From Spongiibacter marinus (GTDB taxonomy: Bacteria; Pseudomonadota; Gammaproteobacteria; Pseudomonadales; Spongiibacteraceae): 64,000 nucleotides of DNA. The position numbers were made by a program, and so were the translations under genes. Positions 28,176 through 41,867 of this stretch are shown in pieces. Under the pieces are notes generated by a model. The model was not told where the DNA came from, made no database searches, and worked only from the letters and a program-made list of their open reading frames with translations. Where the stretch lies: assembly GCF_016906995.1 (NCBI RefSeq), contig NZ_JAFBBD010000005.1, forward strand, positions 62,001 to 126,000, written 5' to 3'. Within the stretch, counting starts at the first letter, position 1, and each line of letters begins with the position of its first letter.

Positions 28176-29843
28176 TCAGTGGCGTATGCCGAGCATTTCT
28201 CTGGCGTGTGCCAAGGTGTTCTCGGTTATCGCTATCCCGCCCAGCATTCGGGCAATTTCCTCGATTTTTTGATCTTCTGCCAGCGGCTCCAGCTCGGTTC
28301 GCAAGGCCGTCTTGTTGCCGGTTTTCTTAACGCGAATATGGTGGTCGCCCTGGCTGGCCACCTGTGCCTGGTGGGTGACGCACAGCACTTGGCTGCGTTT
28401 GCCCAGGTCGTTGAGTAGCTGGCCGACAATTTCTGCGGTCGCCCCGCCAATGCCCACGTCCACCTCGTCGAAGACGATTGTCGGGACGGCGGCAACCTGA
28501 GCGGTGACGACTTGTATGGCCAGGCTGATACGCGACAATTCGCCGCCCGAGGCAATTTTATGCAGCGGGCCCATCGCGGCGTTGGGGTTGCTGCGAATGC
28601 GAATTTCGATGTCTTCGGCGCCGTGGCTGTGCGGCTCATCGTCAGCAAGAGGAATAATGGCAAACTCCACTTCGCAGTGTTTCATTGCCAGTTCGCCCAG
28701 TTTGCCCTCAATGCGTTTTTTCATTTTTAACGCGGCGGCGCTGCGCAGCTTGCTCAGCTTCTTGGCTTTGCTCTGGTAGTTGCTGAGCGCCTGCTGTTGC
28801 TCCTGGCGCATGGCATCGAGCTTTTCATCGGTTGCGTCGAGCTGCTCGAGCTGGTGTTGCAGCGATTGTTGCAGCTCGGGAAGTTCTTCGGGTTGAATCT
28901 TGTGTTTGCGCGCGGTTTGGTAGATGGCGTCAAGCCGTTGTTCAACGTCTTGCAGGCGCTGGGGGTCCAGTTCCGTTTCGTCGGTGACGCGCTGCAGTTC
29001 GCTGGCGGCCTCTTCGATCTGAATGCGCGCGCTCTCAATCAGACTGATGGCGGCTTCTTGCGCTGGGTGGCCGTGCTGGCAGCCGCTCAGTGACGAGAGC
29101 GCTTGATGCAAAATACCCATCGCGTTGACTTCGCCTTCGCGGCACAGTGCCAGGCTGTGGTGGTTGGCGGCCAGAATTTGCTCGGCATTGGCGAGCTGCT
29201 TTTGTTGGATCTCCAGTTCTTCAATTTCGCCGGGCTGAATATCGAGGCGCTCTAGTTCGTCGAGTTGGTAGCGCAGCAGTTGTTCCTGGGCGTTTTGCTC
29301 ATCGAGGTGGCTTTCGAGTTCGTTGAGGCGCTTGCTAATGCGCTGATAGCGCAGGCAGTCTTCCCCGAGTGAACTGCACAGTTCGCTGGCGCCGGCAAAG
29401 GCGTCGAGCAGCTGTCGTTGATAGGGCTTTTTAAGCAGGGACTGATGGGCGTGCTGGCTGTGAATATCAATAAGCAGGCCGCCGAGCTCTTTGGTGTCGT
29501 TTACGGTGGCGGGCTGGCCGTTGATATAGGCGCGCGACCGACCCTCTTTGGTGATTACTCGTCGCAGTCGGCATTCGTTGCCCGCTAGCAGTTCTCGCTC
29601 CTGCAGCCATTGGCGGGCCAGGGGAATATCGCTGATATCGAATTCGGCGTGGATGTCGGCGCGCTCGGCGCCCGCCCGCACGACGCCGCTGTCTGCGCGG
29701 TCGCCCAGTGTCAGGCCGAGTGCGTCGAGCATAATCGATTTGCCGGCGCCGGTCTCGCCTGTTAATACCGTCATTCCCGGCTGTAGCTCGATTTCCAGGG
29801 CTTGGGTGATGGCGAAATTGCTGACGCTTAAATGAACCAGCAT
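28176..29843 (-). CDS. recN: DNA repair protein RecN
   Basis: A 555-residue SMC-like ATPase for double-strand-break repair. The Walker A motif GETGAGKSIMLDALGL lies near 30-45. Two coiled-coil arms rich in Gln/Glu/Leu (about 155-235 and 290-370) flank a short hinge. The ABC signature region is KIASGGELSRISLAIQVV (about 432-449) and Walker B is PTIVFDEVDVGIGG (about 459-472). Length is normal. It is transcribed toward fur and divergent from grpE, with 204 bp between. Confidence 0.96.
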   Translation of the reverse strand: MLVHLSVSNFAITQALEIELQPGMTVLTGETGAGKSIMLDALGLTLGDRADSGVVRAGAERADIHAEFDISDIPLARQWLQERELLAGNECRLRRVITKEGRSRAYINGQPATVNDTKELGGLLIDIHSQHAHQSLLKKPYQRQLLDAFAGASELCSSLGEDCLRYQRISKRLNELESHLDEQNAQEQLLRYQLDELERLDIQPGEIEELEIQQKQLANAEQILAANHHSLALCREGEVNAMGILHQALSSLSGCQHGHPAQEAAISLIESARIQIEEAASELQRVTDETELDPQRLQDVEQRLDAIYQTARKHKIQPEELPELQQSLQHQLEQLDATDEKLDAMRQEQQQALSNYQSKAKKLSKLRSAAALKMKKRIEGKLGELAMKHCEVEFAIIPLADDEPHSHGAEDIEIRIRSNPNAAMGPLHKIASGGELSRISLAIQVVTAQVAAVPTIVFDEVDVGIGGATAEIVGQLLNDLGKRSQVLCVTHQAQVASQGDHHIRVKKTGNKTALRTELEPLAEDQKIEEIARMLGGIAITENTLAHAREMLGIRH

Positions 29844-29943
29844 GGTGGCGGCTCCAAAATGAAGATGTATGGTTATTTATACAGTAGTTGGCTGTGCCCG
29901 CTCAAGCCCTGGTTGCGTTCCGGGAATTAAAAATACCGGCGGC

Positions 29944-29971
29944 CTTGAAAAAACAGGCAGAGCCCCCATAC
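29944..29971 (+). promoter_or_regulatory. Sigma-32 (heat-shock) promoter for grpE
   Basis: CTTGAAA at 29944-29950, 13 bases, then CCCCATAC at 29964-29971. This is almost the E. coli sigma-32 consensus (CTTGAAA, CCCCATNT) and lies 76 bp before the grpE start. Confidence 0.82.
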
Positions 29972-30047
29972 ACGGGGAAGCTCACCCTCGGGGTGCGGAA
30001 GTTATTGGGCGGCTGGGCCGTCCGGCGAAATGAAGGAGGCTGCTAAG

Positions 30048-30617
30048 GTGGCAGAGGAACAAGATAAAACAGCCGCGGCTGAAGAGCTGGCAGCGGAGCA
30101 GGCAGAATCGGTTGAGCAGGTTGCTGAAGAGCAGGGCGCCGATGCGGGAGATGATCTTCAGGCGCAGCTGGACGCCGCGCGTGAAGAGGCGGCCAATGCC
30201 AAAGAGCAGGCGTTGCGCGCTGTAGCAGAGGCGCAGAACGTGCGTCGCCGCGCCGAGAAAGACGCCGAGAACGCGCGCAAGTTTGCGCTGGAGAAGTTCG
30301 CCGGGGATATGTTGAGCGTGGCGGACAATCTGGATCGCGCGCTTGCGGCTGCCGATACCGAAGACGAGGCGCTGAAGCCGATTCTTGAAGGTGTGGAGTT
30401 GACGCGCAAATCATTGCTGGATGCGCTGGCGCGCCACAATGTTGAACAGATCGATCCAACCGGTCAGCCATTTGACCCGGAATTCCACGAGGCGATGGCG
30501 ATGGTGCCTAACCCGAGTGCGGAGCCGAACTCGGTGATTGATGTGATGCAAAAGGGCTACACCCTGAACGGGCGCCTGCTGCGTGCGGCGATGGTTGTGG
30601 TCGCGAAGGCGGAGTAA
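30048..30617 (+). CDS. grpE: Nucleotide exchange factor GrpE
   Basis: A 189-residue DnaK cochaperone that releases ADP. An acidic, Ala/Glu-rich N-terminal coil (about 1-60) leads into the long helix [36 protein letters not shown] and the beta domain [18 protein letters not shown], both diagnostic. GTG at 30048 is chosen because AAGGAGG lies eight bases upstream; the ATG at 30030 would place that site inside the gene. It is preceded by a near-consensus sigma-32 promoter and followed 134 bp later by dnaK with its own. Confidence 0.93.
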   Translation: MAEEQDKTAAAEELAAEQAESVEQVAEEQGADAGDDLQAQLDAAREEAANAKEQALRAVAEAQNVRRRAEKDAENARKFALEKFAGDMLSVADNLDRALAAADTEDEALKPILEGVELTRKSLLDALARHNVEQIDPTGQPFDPEFHEAMAMVPNPSAEPNSVIDVMQKGYTLNGRLLRAAMVVVAKAE

Positions 30618-30653
30618 CTGCCAAATATTCACACCTGAGATGTTGATGGCCGG

Positions 30654-30681
30654 CTTGAAATTGAGAAAAACGGACCAATAT
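30654..30681 (+). promoter_or_regulatory. Probable sigma-32 promoter for dnaK
   Basis: CTTGAAA at 30654-30660, a 13-base spacer, then ACCAATAT at 30674-30681, which matches five of the seven fixed positions of CCCCATNT. It has the same spacing as the grpE promoter and is 71 bp before the dnaK start. Confidence 0.6.
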
Positions 30682-30751
30682 CTACAGCAAGAACAGAGTT
30701 TAACGGGGCCTGGGTGCCTCGCGCAGTAAACAGCGAATGCGGAGAAAAGTT

Positions 30752-32677
30752 ATGGGTAAAATTATTGGTATCGACCTTGGCACCACCAACTCCTGTGTGG
30801 CGGTAATGGATGGCGACAAGGTAAAGGTTATTGAGAATGCCGAGGGTGGTCGCACCACGCCTTCTATTGTTGCTTACACTGACGACAATGAAATTCTGGT
30901 TGGTCAGAGCGCCAAACGTCAGGCGGTGACGAACCCGGACAACACCCTGTATGCGGTTAAGCGCCTGATCGGTCGCCGCTTTGAGGACGATGTTGTTCAA
31001 AAAGACATCAAGATGGTGCCTTACACCATCAGCAAAGCCGACAACGGCGATGCCTGGGTTGAAGTAAAGGGTGAAAAGCTGGCACCCCCGCAGATCTCTG
31101 CGGAAGTACTGAAGAAAATGAAGAAAACCGCTGAAGACTACCTGGGTGAAAAAATCACCGAGGCGGTTATCACGGTTCCTGCTTACTTCAACGACTCTCA
31201 GCGTCAGGCGACTAAAGATGCCGGCCGTATCGCTGGTCTGGAAGTGAAGCGGATTATCAACGAGCCGACGGCGGCTGCACTGGCCTACGGTATGGACAAG
31301 GCCAAGGGCGATCGCACCGTAGCCGTGTACGACCTAGGTGGTGGTACCTTCGATATCTCGATCATCGAAATTGCCGAGGTGGATGGCGAGCATCAATTCG
31401 AAGTGCTGGCGACCAACGGTGACACCTTCCTGGGTGGTGAGGATTTTGACCTGCGCCTGATTGATTACCTGGCGGAAGAGTTCAAGAAAGAAAACGGTAT
31501 TGACCTGAAAGGTGACTCGCTGGCAGTTCAGCGCCTGAAAGAAGCGGCTGAAAAAGCGAAGATCGAATTGTCATCCAGTCAGCAAACCGAGGTTAATCTG
31601 CCTTACATCACGGCAGATGCCACCGGTCCTAAGCACTTGGTTGTTAAATTGAGCCGTGCCAAGTTGGAGTCGCTGGTTGAGGATTTGGTGAAGCGTTCGC
31701 TGGAGCCAATGAAAACGGCGCTGCAAGATGCCGGTTTGTCTGCCTCTGAGGTTGACGAAGTGATTCTGGTTGGTGGTCAGACGCGTATGCCGCTGGTGCA
31801 GTCTAAAGTGACTGAATTCTTCGGCAAAGAGCCGCGTCGTGACGTGAACCCGGATGAGGCCGTTGCGATGGGTGCTGCCCTGCAAGGTGCGGTACTGTCG
31901 GGTGATGTAAAAGATGTACTGCTGCTCGACGTCACCCCGCTGAGCCTGGGTATTGAAACCATGGGTGGTGTGGCAACACCGCTGATCGAGAAGAACACGA
32001 CTATCCCAACGAAGAAGTCGCAGGTGTTCTCGACCGCGGAAGACAACCAGACTGCTGTAACCATTCACGTGGTTCAGGGTGAGCGTAAGCAGGCGTCGGC
32101 GAACAAGTCACTCGGCCGTTTCGACCTTGCAGACATTCCGCCGGCACCGCGCGGCCTGCCGCAGATCGAAGTGACCTTCGACATCGATGCCAACGGTATT
32201 TTGCATGTATCGGCCAAAGACAAGGCAACTGGCAAGGAGCAGTCTATTCGCATCACTGCTTCCAGCGGCCTGAACGAGGACGAGATCGAGCAAATGGTGC
32301 GCGATGCCGAGGCGAATGCCGAAGCTGATAAGAAATTTGAGGCGCTGGTCACTGCGCGCAACAACGCCGAAGGTCTGGCTAACGCGACTCGCAAAACGCT
32401 GGAAGAAGCTGGCGATAAGGCGAGTGACGAAGAGAAGTCAGCCATTGAAGCAGCGCTGGTGAAGGTTGACGAGGCCGTTAAAGGCGACGACGTCGAGGCT
32501 ATCGAAGCGGCTGCCAAAGAGCTTAGCGAAGCCTCTGCTGGCCTGGCGCAAAAGATGTACGCCGAGCAAGCGGCAGAAGCGGAAGCGGCGGGCGGTGAGC
32601 AGCCTGAAGCCTCAGCGGCCGGCGACGACGTTGTCGATGCGGAGTTTGAAGAAGTCAAAGACGACGACAAGAAGTAA
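30752..32677 (+). CDS. dnaK: Chaperone DnaK (Hsp70)
   Basis: A 641-residue ATP-driven chaperone. ATPase motifs: [18 protein letters not shown] (3-20), [15 protein letters not shown] (about 193-207) and [15 protein letters not shown] (about 333-347). The linker [18 protein letters not shown] opens the substrate-binding domain (about 388 on), and the lid ends in the acidic tail with EEVKDDDKK. The start MGKIIGID is preceded by GGAG; an in-frame ATG five codons upstream is less likely. It works with GrpE (upstream) and DnaJ (downstream) and has its own probable sigma-32 promoter. Confidence 0.98.
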   Translation: MGKIIGIDLGTTNSCVAVMDGDKVKVIENAEGGRTTPSIVAYTDDNEILVGQSAKRQAVTNPDNTLYAVKRLIGRRFEDDVVQKDIKMVPYTISKADNGDAWVEVKGEKLAPPQISAEVLKKMKKTAEDYLGEKITEAVITVPAYFNDSQRQATKDAGRIAGLEVKRIINEPTAAALAYGMDKAKGDRTVAVYDLGGGTFDISIIEIAEVDGEHQFEVLATNGDTFLGGEDFDLRLIDYLAEEFKKENGIDLKGDSLAVQRLKEAAEKAKIELSSSQQTEVNLPYITADATGPKHLVVKLSRAKLESLVEDLVKRSLEPMKTALQDAGLSASEVDEVILVGGQTRMPLVQSKVTEFFGKEPRRDVNPDEAVAMGAALQGAVLSGDVKDVLLLDVTPLSLGIETMGGVATPLIEKNTTIPTKKSQVFSTAEDNQTAVTIHVVQGERKQASANKSLGRFDLADIPPAPRGLPQIEVTFDIDANGILHVSAKDKATGKEQSIRITASSGLNEDEIEQMVRDAEANAEADKKFEALVTARNNAEGLANATRKTLEEAGDKASDEEKSAIEAALVKVDEAVKGDDVEAIEAAAKELSEASAGLAQKMYAEQAAEAEAAGGEQPEASAAGDDVVDAEFEEVKDDDKK

Positions 32678-32850
32678 GCGGCGGGCGGGGCTCTGCCCCG
32701 CGTTGCTGGCGTGAACGGGAGAAGGGAGGCGCTAAAACCTTAGGGTTTTGCAGGGCGTTTGGCCCGCTCCCGTTTCGCGTGTGATGAGAGATTGAATTTT
32801 TACTGGGCTTGCGGGGTTTGTCTGCGCCCAACACAGCGTGAAGCGAGACG

Positions 32851-33981
32851 ATGTCAAAACGCGATTACTACGAAATACTGGGCGTGTCCCGAGATTCGGA
32901 CGAGAAGGAAATTAAAAAAGCCTATCGCCGTATCGCCATGAAGAATCACCCGGACCGCAACCCGGATGACCCCAAGGCGGAAGATATTTTCAAAGAGGCG
33001 ACAGAGGCCTACGAGGTGCTGTCGGATTCTGAGAAACGCTCAGCGTATGACCGCTTTGGTCACGACGCGGTAGGTGGCGGTGCCGGAGGTTTCGGTGGCG
33101 GCGCAGGTGGCGCTGGCTTCAGCGACATCTTTGGCGATGTTTTTGGCGATATCTTTGGCGGCGGTGGCGGGGGGCGTCAGCGTGGCCCGCAGCGCGGCGC
33201 GGATCTGCGCTACACGCTTGAGATCGATCTTGAGCAAGCGGTGCGCGGAACAACGGCGAAAATCCGTATTCCGACTCTGGTGTCGTGTAAAACCTGTGAC
33301 GGTAGCGGTGCCAAGAAAGGCTCGACGCCGCTTACCTGCGGAACCTGTAATGGCGTGGGTCAGGTGCGCATGCAGCAGGGCTTCTTTGCTGTGCAGCAAA
33401 CCTGCCCCAATTGCCGGGGTAGCGGGACGATTATTTCCGACCCGTGTAATGACTGCCATGGCCAGGGTCGGGTAGAGGAAACCAAGACGCTGTCGGTGAA
33501 AGTGCCGCCCGGCGTTGATACTGGCGACCGCATTCGCCTGAGTGGCGAGGGCGAGGCTAGCCCCGACGGCGGCCCCGCTGGCGATTTGTATGTGCAAATG
33601 TCGGTGCGCCCGCACCCCATTTTCAAGCGCGATGGCAAGCACCTTCACTGCGAAGTGCCCATTGGTTTTGCCGACGCGGCGCTCGGTGGCGAGCTGGACG
33701 TGCCCACCCTTGATGGCCGAGTAAAACTGAAGATTCCCGCCGAGACGCAAACGGGTAAGTCTTTCCGCCTGCGCGGCAAGGGGATTACGCCGGTTCGTGG
33801 TGGCAGCACTGGTGACTTGATCTGTAAGGTGGTTGTTGAAACGCCGGTATCGCTGAGCAAGCGCCAAAAGGAGCTGCTGCAAGAGTTTCAGTCAACGCTG
33901 GATGGCGATGACAAGCAGTCGCCGCGCAAGAAAAGCTGGTTTGACGGCGTTAAAGACTTCTTTGACGACATGAAGCTGTAA
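32851..33981 (+). CDS. dnaJ: Cochaperone DnaJ (Hsp40)
   Basis: A 376-residue type I J-protein that delivers substrates to DnaK and stimulates its ATPase. The J domain opens [26 protein letters not shown] with HPD in [11 protein letters not shown] Gly/Phe-rich region follows (about 73-112). Four zinc-binding CxxCxGxG repeats are complete: [24 protein letters not shown] and CNDCHGQG. The C-terminal substrate-binding domains are intact. The 173-bp gap after dnaK holds a GC hairpin but no good terminator, so cotranscription is likely. Confidence 0.97.
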   Translation: MSKRDYYEILGVSRDSDEKEIKKAYRRIAMKNHPDRNPDDPKAEDIFKEATEAYEVLSDSEKRSAYDRFGHDAVGGGAGGFGGGAGGAGFSDIFGDVFGDIFGGGGGGRQRGPQRGADLRYTLEIDLEQAVRGTTAKIRIPTLVSCKTCDGSGAKKGSTPLTCGTCNGVGQVRMQQGFFAVQQTCPNCRGSGTIISDPCNDCHGQGRVEETKTLSVKVPPGVDTGDRIRLSGEGEASPDGGPAGDLYVQMSVRPHPIFKRDGKHLHCEVPIGFADAALGGELDVPTLDGRVKLKIPAETQTGKSFRLRGKGITPVRGGSTGDLICKVVVETPVSLSKRQKELLQEFQSTLDGDDKQSPRKKSWFDGVKDFFDDMKL

Positions 33982-33985
33982 ATAG

Positions 33986-34014
33986 TTGAGGGGAGGGTTG
34001 CCTCCCCTCGACTT
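33986..34014 (+). terminator. Hairpin after dnaJ
   Basis: GAGGGGAGG pairs with CCTCCCCTC around a GTTG loop a few bases after the dnaJ stop. No T-run follows, so it may be a Rho-dependent or mRNA-stabilising hairpin rather than a strict intrinsic terminator. Confidence 0.45.
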
Positions 34015-34068
34015 GCCTCACATTTTTCTCCATCCTGAGACCCTGGTATCCGGGTTGGACGACACACT

Positions 34069-36257
<2,189 letters not shown>

Positions 36258-36261
36258 ATCG

Positions 36262-36690
36262 ATGGCAAAGCTAGAGTTTGCGGTGCCCGAGGCCTTCCCG
36301 TTCAGCACCGATATTGCTTTGTTGCGCAGCCATATTAACGCCGGCAATCACCTGGGTAACGATGCCTTGGTGAGTTTGCTTAACGAGGCGCGCGGGCGCT
36401 TCCTGGCAAGCCGCGGCGTTCGCGAGGGTGGCCGTGACGATGGCCTGGGTATGGTGAATGCAGATATGGCGGTGCGCTACTTAAGCGAGGCGCATTACGG
36501 TGAGGTATTGCGCTTTGATGTTGCCGCCAGCGACTTTCATCGCTGCGGTTTTGATATCGCCTACCGAGTCAGCGATGTGAGCTCCGGCCGCGCGGTGGCG
36601 GTGGCGAAAACGGCCCATCTGGTGGTTTCTCCCGAGCTGGGGCGTGCTGTCGATGCGCCCGCGGAGATGGTCGCGGCTCTCAAAGGGTAA
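36262..36690 (+). CDS. Hotdog-fold acyl-CoA thioesterase (4HBT/YbgC-like)
   Basis: A 142-residue single-hotdog protein likely to hydrolyse an acyl-CoA or aryl-CoA thioester. The active-site segment is DIALLRSHINAGNHLGNDALVSLLNEARGRFL (about 17-48); the usual Asp of YbgC-type DxxxxxHxxY is replaced by Asn/His here, a variant seen in some family branches. VNADMAVRYLSEAHYGEVLRFDV completes the hotdog core. It starts 4 bp after dapB and is probably cotranscribed with it; a strong terminator follows. The physiological substrate is unknown. Confidence 0.78.
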   Translation: MAKLEFAVPEAFPFSTDIALLRSHINAGNHLGNDALVSLLNEARGRFLASRGVREGGRDDGLGMVNADMAVRYLSEAHYGEVLRFDVAASDFHRCGFDIAYRVSDVSSGRAVAVAKTAHLVVSPELGRAVDAPAEMVAALKG

Positions 36691-36793
36691 TAGTTACACC
36701 GTGAGCGTGTCGGTCGCGGTGGATTCTGCTGCCAACTTCGCGTAAAATTTCTTTTCAGATTTGGGCGCCGGGTTTAATCACCCGAGACCCCGT

Positions 36794-36832
36794 AAAAAAG
36801 CGAGATGGGGATTCACCGCATCTCGCTTTTTT
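36794..36832. terminator. Strong intrinsic terminator before carA
   Basis: GCGAGATG (36800-36807) pairs with CATCTCGC (36819-36826), flanked by A6 and T6. It probably ends the yihY-dapB-thioesterase transcript. It could instead act as an attenuator for carAB, because a possible TAAAAT -10 box (36742-36747) and a small CGGGT/ACCCG hairpin (36769-36784) lie just upstream. Confidence 0.85.
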
Positions 36833-36923
36833 GCACGCGTATTTTCCTCTGTGGTTCCCTGGTTATCGTTCCGACGGCTGTCGGCGGTGACTCTCGGCCG
36901 CAAGTCTGATCCAGGAGGTTATC

Positions 36924-38072
36924 TTGACGGTTACAGCCATACTCGCCCTAGAAGACGGCAGTATTTTTCGGGGTGTTGCAATCGGTGCGCACGGGCACTC
37001 GGTTGGGGAGGTGGTGTTCAATACCGCCATGACGGGTTATCAGGAGATTCTCACCGATCCCTCCTACGCGCGTCAGATCGTGACGCTGACCTATCCCCAT
37101 ATCGGCAATACCGGCGTTAACTCAGAAGACGAAGAAGCTGCAGAAATTTGGTCTGCGGGCTTGGTTATTCGCGATTTGCCCATGTTGGCGAGCAGTTTCC
37201 GCAGCGAGCAAAGCCTGTCTGACTATCTGCGCGCGCGCAATATAGTCGGCATCGCCGAGATAGATACCCGCCGCCTGACGCGTATTCTGCGCGACAAGGG
37301 TGCTCAGGGTGGCTGTCTGCTGGCCGGTGATGACCTCGGCGCGGAAGATGAAGCCAAAGCACTGGAATTGGCAAAGGGCTTTGCAGGCCTGAAAGGCATG
37401 GATCTGGCGAAAGAAGTGACCACTGCCGAGCGCTATGAGTGGCGCGAAAGCACATGGCAGCTGGGCGAGGGGCATAAAGTCCTGGGCGATGACGACTTGC
37501 CTCACCATGTTGTTGCCTATGACTTCGGCGTAAAGCGCAACATTTTGCGTATGCTGGCCGACCGCGGCTGTCGCCTCACCGTGGTGCCTGCAACCACGCC
37601 AGCAGCTGATGTACTGGCGATGAATCCCGATGGGGTCTTCCTGTCCAATGGCCCGGGCGATCCAGAGCCCTGTGACTACGCCATCGCGGCGATCAAAGAC
37701 ATTCTCGACGCCGACTTGCCGGTCTTCGGAATTTGCCTGGGGCACCAGCTGTTATCGTTGGCATCAGGTGCAAAGACCATGAAGATGAAGTTTGGCCACC
37801 ACGGCGCCAACCATCCGGTTCAGGACTTAAAAACCAAGGTGGTACACATCACCAGTCAGAACCACGGCTTTGCCGTTGATGAAGACAGCTTGCCGGCGAC
37901 CATGACGGTGACCCACAAGTCGCTGTTTGATGGCTCCTTGCAGGGGGTTGAGCGCAATGACAAACCTGCGTTTGGCTTTCAGGGACACCCAGAAGCTAGC
38001 CCGGGGCCGCATGATATTGCGCCCTTGTTTGACCACTTTATTGAGTTAATCCAGGCCAAGAAGGCCGGTTGA
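36924..38072 (+). CDS. carA: Carbamoyl-phosphate synthase small subunit CarA
   Basis: A 382-residue glutamine amidotransferase that supplies ammonia to CarB for arginine and pyrimidine synthesis. The N-terminal small-subunit domain ([37 protein letters not shown]) is followed by the class I GATase domain with the nucleophile in FGICLGHQ (Cys271) and the His/Glu pair in [14 protein letters not shown]. The start is TTG: AGGAGG (36913-36918) sits five bases before it and the next ATG is too far inside. carB follows after 72 bp. Confidence 0.97.
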   Translation: MTVTAILALEDGSIFRGVAIGAHGHSVGEVVFNTAMTGYQEILTDPSYARQIVTLTYPHIGNTGVNSEDEEAAEIWSAGLVIRDLPMLASSFRSEQSLSDYLRARNIVGIAEIDTRRLTRILRDKGAQGGCLLAGDDLGAEDEAKALELAKGFAGLKGMDLAKEVTTAERYEWRESTWQLGEGHKVLGDDDLPHHVVAYDFGVKRNILRMLADRGCRLTVVPATTPAADVLAMNPDGVFLSNGPGDPEPCDYAIAAIKDILDADLPVFGICLGHQLLSLASGAKTMKMKFGHHGANHPVQDLKTKVVHITSQNHGFAVDEDSLPATMTVTHKSLFDGSLQGVERNDKPAFGFQGHPEASPGPHDIAPLFDHFIELIQAKKAG

Positions 38073-38144
38073 GACTATCGGATTGCGTCCTGCGCAACCG
38101 GGGGCGGCAGTAGCCGTTCTCGCTGAGCGTAAAGCGGAGACAAC

Positions 38145-41100
38145 ATGCCCAAAAGAACCGACATAGAATCCATTTTGATCCTGGGTGCCGGCCCGATTGT
38201 CATCGGCCAGGCCTGTGAGTTTGACTACTCCGGTGCGCAAGCCTGTAAGGCGCTGCGCGAAGAGGGTTATCGCGTTATTCTGGTGAACTCCAACCCGGCC
38301 ACCATCATGACCGACCCGGCAATGGCTGATGCCACCTACATTGAGCCGATTGCCTGGCAGACTGTTGAAAAAATCATCGAGAAAGAGCGCCCCGATGTAC
38401 TGCTGCCAACAATGGGTGGGCAGACAGCGTTGAACTGTGCGCTGGACCTGGATCGCGAAGGCGTACTGGAGAAGTACGGCGTAGAGATGATCGGCGCCAA
38501 GAAAGACGCCATCGACATGGCCGAAGATCGCCAGTTGTTCGATCAAGCGATGAAGCGTATCGGCCTGGAAACGCCGCGCTCTGCGATTGCACACAGCATG
38601 GAGGAGGCACTGCAAGTTCTCGACTCCATCGGTTTTCCGGCGATTATTCGTCCGTCGTTCACAATGGGCGGCAGCGGCGGTGGTATTGCCTATAACAAAG
38701 AAGAGTACGTGGAGATTTGTACCCGCGGCTTGGATTTGTCACCCACCAACGAGCTGTTGATCGATGAGAGCCTGATCGGCTGGAAAGAGTTTGAAATGGA
38801 GGTGGTGCGTGATCGCAATGACAACTGCATCATCATTTGTGCCATCGAAAACTTCGACCCGATGGGTGTGCACACCGGTGACTCGATTACCGTTGCCCCC
38901 GCGCAAACGCTGACGGATAAAGAATATCAAATCATGCGAAATGCCTCTTGCGCGGTGCTGCGTGAGATTGGTGTTGAAACGGGCGGTTCGAACGTCCAGT
39001 TTGGTATGAACCCGAAAGACGGCCGCCTGGTGGTGATTGAGATGAACCCGCGGGTGTCTCGTTCATCGGCATTGGCCTCGAAGGCCACTGGCTTCCCAAT
39101 TGCTAAAGTCGCTGCCAAGTTGGCGGTGGGTTACACCCTCGATGAGCTGCAAAACGACATTACCGGCGGCGCAACGCCTGCGTCATTTGAGCCGAGCATC
39201 GACTATGTCGTGACCAAGATTCCGCGCTTTACCTTTGAAAAGTTCGGCGAAGCACAGACCAAGCTGCATACGCAGATGAAGTCGGTCGGAGAGGTGATGG
39301 CGATTGGCCGCACCTTCCAGGAGTCCGTGCAAAAGGCACTGCGTGGTCTGGAAGTAGGCTCTGCCGGCTTTGAGCACAAGATTGATGTTGATCGCGACGA
39401 TGCTCGCGATGTGTTGATTGCCGAGCTGACCAACCCTGGCCCTGAGCGCATTTGGTATGTGGCCGATGCTTTCCGTGCTGGCATGTCGGTGGAAGAGGTG
39501 TACGAGCACTCGTGGATCGACCCCTGGTTCCTGGTGCAGATCGAAGACATTGTTAAGTCTGAAAACGCCCTGAAGAAGGTGGCGCTGTCGGATATTGACG
39601 AAGCGCTTATGCGTCGCCTCAAGCGCAAAGGTTTCAGCGATCAGCGCTTGTCCGTGCTGCTGGCAGTGAGCGAGCGGCAATTGCGCGCCCGCCGTCACGC
39701 ATTGGGCGTATTGCCGGTGTACAAGCGGGTGGATACCTGTGCGGCAGAGTTCGCTACGTCTACGGCGTATATGTACTCAACCTACGAGGAAGAGTGCGAA
39801 GCCCAGCCAAGCGAGCGCGAAAAAATTCTGGTTATCGGTGGCGGTCCAAACCGCATCGGTCAGGGCATCGAATTTGACTATTGCTGCGTGCACGCGGCAT
39901 TAGCCATGCGCGAAGACGGTTACGAAACCATTATGGTGAACTGTAACCCCGAGACGGTTTCTACCGACTACGATATTTCCGACCGCCTGTATTTCGAGCC
40001 AGTAACGCTTGAAGATGTGCTGGAGATTGTGGCGAAAGAAAAGCCCAAGGGCGTGATCGTGCAATTTGGTGGGCAGACGCCACTTAAGCTGGCCCGCGAC
40101 CTCGAAGCTGCCGGTGTGCCGATTATTGGTACCAGCCCTGAGGCGATTGACCGCGCTGAAGACCGTGAGCGCTTCCAGCAAATGATTGAGCGCCTGAATC
40201 TCAAGCAGCCGCCCAACACCACAGTGCGCTCTGAAGAGGCGGCATTGGCCGCTGCGCAGAAAATTGGCTATCCATTGGTTGTTCGCCCATCGTATGTATT
40301 GGGTGGTCGCGCCATGGAGATCGTTTACAAAGAGGAAGAACTGGAGCGCTACATGCGCGAAGCGGTGAAGGTGTCCAACGAGTCGCCGGTACTGCTGGAC
40401 CACTTCCTTAATGCGGCAGTAGAGGTCGACCTCGATGCCGTGTCAGACGGCAAGCAGGTGGTGATTGGCGCCATTATGCAGCACATCGAGCAGGCGGGTG
40501 TTCACTCGGGTGACTCGGCGTGTTCGCTGCCGCCATATTCGCTCGATGCCGAAACGCAGGACAAAATGCGCGAAATGGTCAAGCGCATGGCCCTGGAGCT
40601 TGGCGTTGTCGGACTGATGAACGTGCAGCTGGCAGTACAGGATGGCGAGATCTACGTGATCGAGGTCAACCCGCGCGCTTCGCGTACCGTGCCCTTCGTC
40701 TCCAAGTGTATTGGTCTGTCTTTGGCCAAGGTGGCCGCGCGCTGTATGGCGGGTACCAGCCTTGCTGAGCAAAACTTTACCGCCGAGCGCGTGCCCGATT
40801 ACTACTCGGTGAAAGAGGCGGTTTTCCCCTTCAATAAATTCCCCGGTGTCGACCCGATTCTCGGGCCCGAAATGAAGTCGACGGGCGAGGTTATGGGCTT
40901 GGGCGAAAGCTTCGCAGAGGCCTTCTCTAAGGCGGCTCGCGGTGCTGGCGAGGTCTTCCCAACCGAAGGTCGTGCCTTTATCTCGGTGCGTGACCCAGAT
41001 AAGGCGGGCGCTGTTGCGGTAGCGAAGCAGTTGCTGGAGTTGGGCTTTGAGCTGTGCGCGACTCGCGGAACGCACAAAGTCCTGGCCGACGCGGGCCTGG

Positions 41101-41366
41101 CTTGCCAGCGCGTGAACAAGGTGATGGAAGGGCGTCCGCATATTGTCGATATGGTCAAAAATGGCGATATTGATCTGATTATCAATACCACTGAAGGTAA
41201 GCAGGCGATTGCCGATTCATCGCTGATTCGCCGCTCTGCTCTGCAGAATAAGGTGAGCTACACCACAACGCTGGCGGGGGCGGAAGCCATTTGCCAGGCG
41301 CTGGTATTCGGCGCTGAGCGTACGGTGCGTCGCCTGCAGGATGTGCATGAGGAGTTGGTAAAATGA
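38145..41366 (+). CDS. carB: Carbamoyl-phosphate synthase large subunit CarB
   Basis: A 1073-residue synthase made of two homologous ATP-grasp halves. The first half has [28 protein letters not shown] near 12-40 and MGGQTALNC; the second has [28 protein letters not shown] near 560-590 and [10 protein letters not shown]. The C-terminal MGS-like allosteric domain (about 940 on: [32 protein letters not shown]) binds regulators such as UMP and ornithine. Length is normal and no lesion is seen. Its stop overlaps greA by 4 bp. Confidence 0.98.
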   Translation: MPKRTDIESILILGAGPIVIGQACEFDYSGAQACKALREEGYRVILVNSNPATIMTDPAMADATYIEPIAWQTVEKIIEKERPDVLLPTMGGQTALNCALDLDREGVLEKYGVEMIGAKKDAIDMAEDRQLFDQAMKRIGLETPRSAIAHSMEEALQVLDSIGFPAIIRPSFTMGGSGGGIAYNKEEYVEICTRGLDLSPTNELLIDESLIGWKEFEMEVVRDRNDNCIIICAIENFDPMGVHTGDSITVAPAQTLTDKEYQIMRNASCAVLREIGVETGGSNVQFGMNPKDGRLVVIEMNPRVSRSSALASKATGFPIAKVAAKLAVGYTLDELQNDITGGATPASFEPSIDYVVTKIPRFTFEKFGEAQTKLHTQMKSVGEVMAIGRTFQESVQKALRGLEVGSAGFEHKIDVDRDDARDVLIAELTNPGPERIWYVADAFRAGMSVEEVYEHSWIDPWFLVQIEDIVKSENALKKVALSDIDEALMRRLKRKGFSDQRLSVLLAVSERQLRARRHALGVLPVYKRVDTCAAEFATSTAYMYSTYEEECEAQPSEREKILVIGGGPNRIGQGIEFDYCCVHAALAMREDGYETIMVNCNPETVSTDYDISDRLYFEPVTLEDVLEIVAKEKPKGVIVQFGGQTPLKLARDLEAAGVPIIGTSPEAIDRAEDRERFQQMIERLNLKQPPNTTVRSEEAALAAAQKIGYPLVVRPSYVLGGRAMEIVYKEEELERYMREAVKVSNESPVLLDHFLNAAVEVDLDAVSDGKQVVIGAIMQHIEQAGVHSGDSACSLPPYSLDAETQDKMREMVKRMALELGVVGLMNVQLAVQDGEIYVIEVNPRASRTVPFVSKCIGLSLAKVAARCMAGTSLAEQNFTAERVPDYYSVKEAVFPFNKFPGVDPILGPEMKSTGEVMGLGESFAEAFSKAARGAGEVFPTEGRAFISVRDPDKAGAVAVAKQLLELGFELCATRGTHKVLADAGLACQRVNKVMEGRPHIVDMVKNGDIDLIINTTEGKQAIADSSLIRRSALQNKVSYTTTLAGAEAICQALVFGAERTVRRLQDVHEELVK

Positions 41367-41848
41367 GTCAGCAAACCCCGATGACGGTGGCCGGTGAACA
41401 GGCGTTGCGCGATGAGCTTAAGCGCCTGAAAACGGTTGATCGTCCTCGCATTACTCAGGCGATTGCCGAGGCCCGTGAGCACGGCGACTTGAAAGAAAAC
41501 GCCGAATACCATGCTGCGCGTGAGCAGCAGGGTTTTTGTGAAGGTCGTATTCAGGAAATTGAAGGCAAGCTATCCAATGTGCGGGTGATTGATATCACCA
41601 CAATTCCCTGTACCGGCAAGGTGATTTTCGGCACCACTGTGTCGCTGATCAATTGCGATACCGACGAAGAAGTAACCTACCGCATTGTTGGTGAGGATGA
41701 GGCCGACGTGAAGGCGGGTAAGATCTCTGTCACGTCGCCGATTGCGCGCGCCTTGATCGGTAAGGAAGAGGGTGATGTGGCGGTAGTTGCTGCCCCCGGT
41801 GGCGACATCGAATACGAAATCGACCAGGTGCAACACCTCGCAGAGTAG
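41363..41848 (+). CDS. greA: Transcription elongation factor GreA
   Basis: A 161-residue factor that rescues backtracked RNA polymerase by stimulating transcript cleavage. The antiparallel coiled coil carries the acidic tip in [28 protein letters not shown] (about 45-72); the FKBP-like C-terminal domain includes [30 protein letters not shown]. The start overlaps the carB stop as ATGA, indicating coupled translation; carAB-greA is a common pseudomonad order. Confidence 0.97.
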   Translation: MSQQTPMTVAGEQALRDELKRLKTVDRPRITQAIAEAREHGDLKENAEYHAAREQQGFCEGRIQEIEGKLSNVRVIDITTIPCTGKVIFGTTVSLINCDTDEEVTYRIVGEDEADVKAGKISVTSPIARALIGKEEGDVAVVAAPGGDIEYEIDQVQHLAE

Positions 41849-41867
41849 CGCCGCACAGCGCGCCGAT

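Noticed and set aside
32678-32850. Terminator between dnaK and dnaJ
   Set aside because: A GCGGGGC/GCCCCGC hairpin is present near the start but has no T-run; more likely an internal mRNA hairpin.
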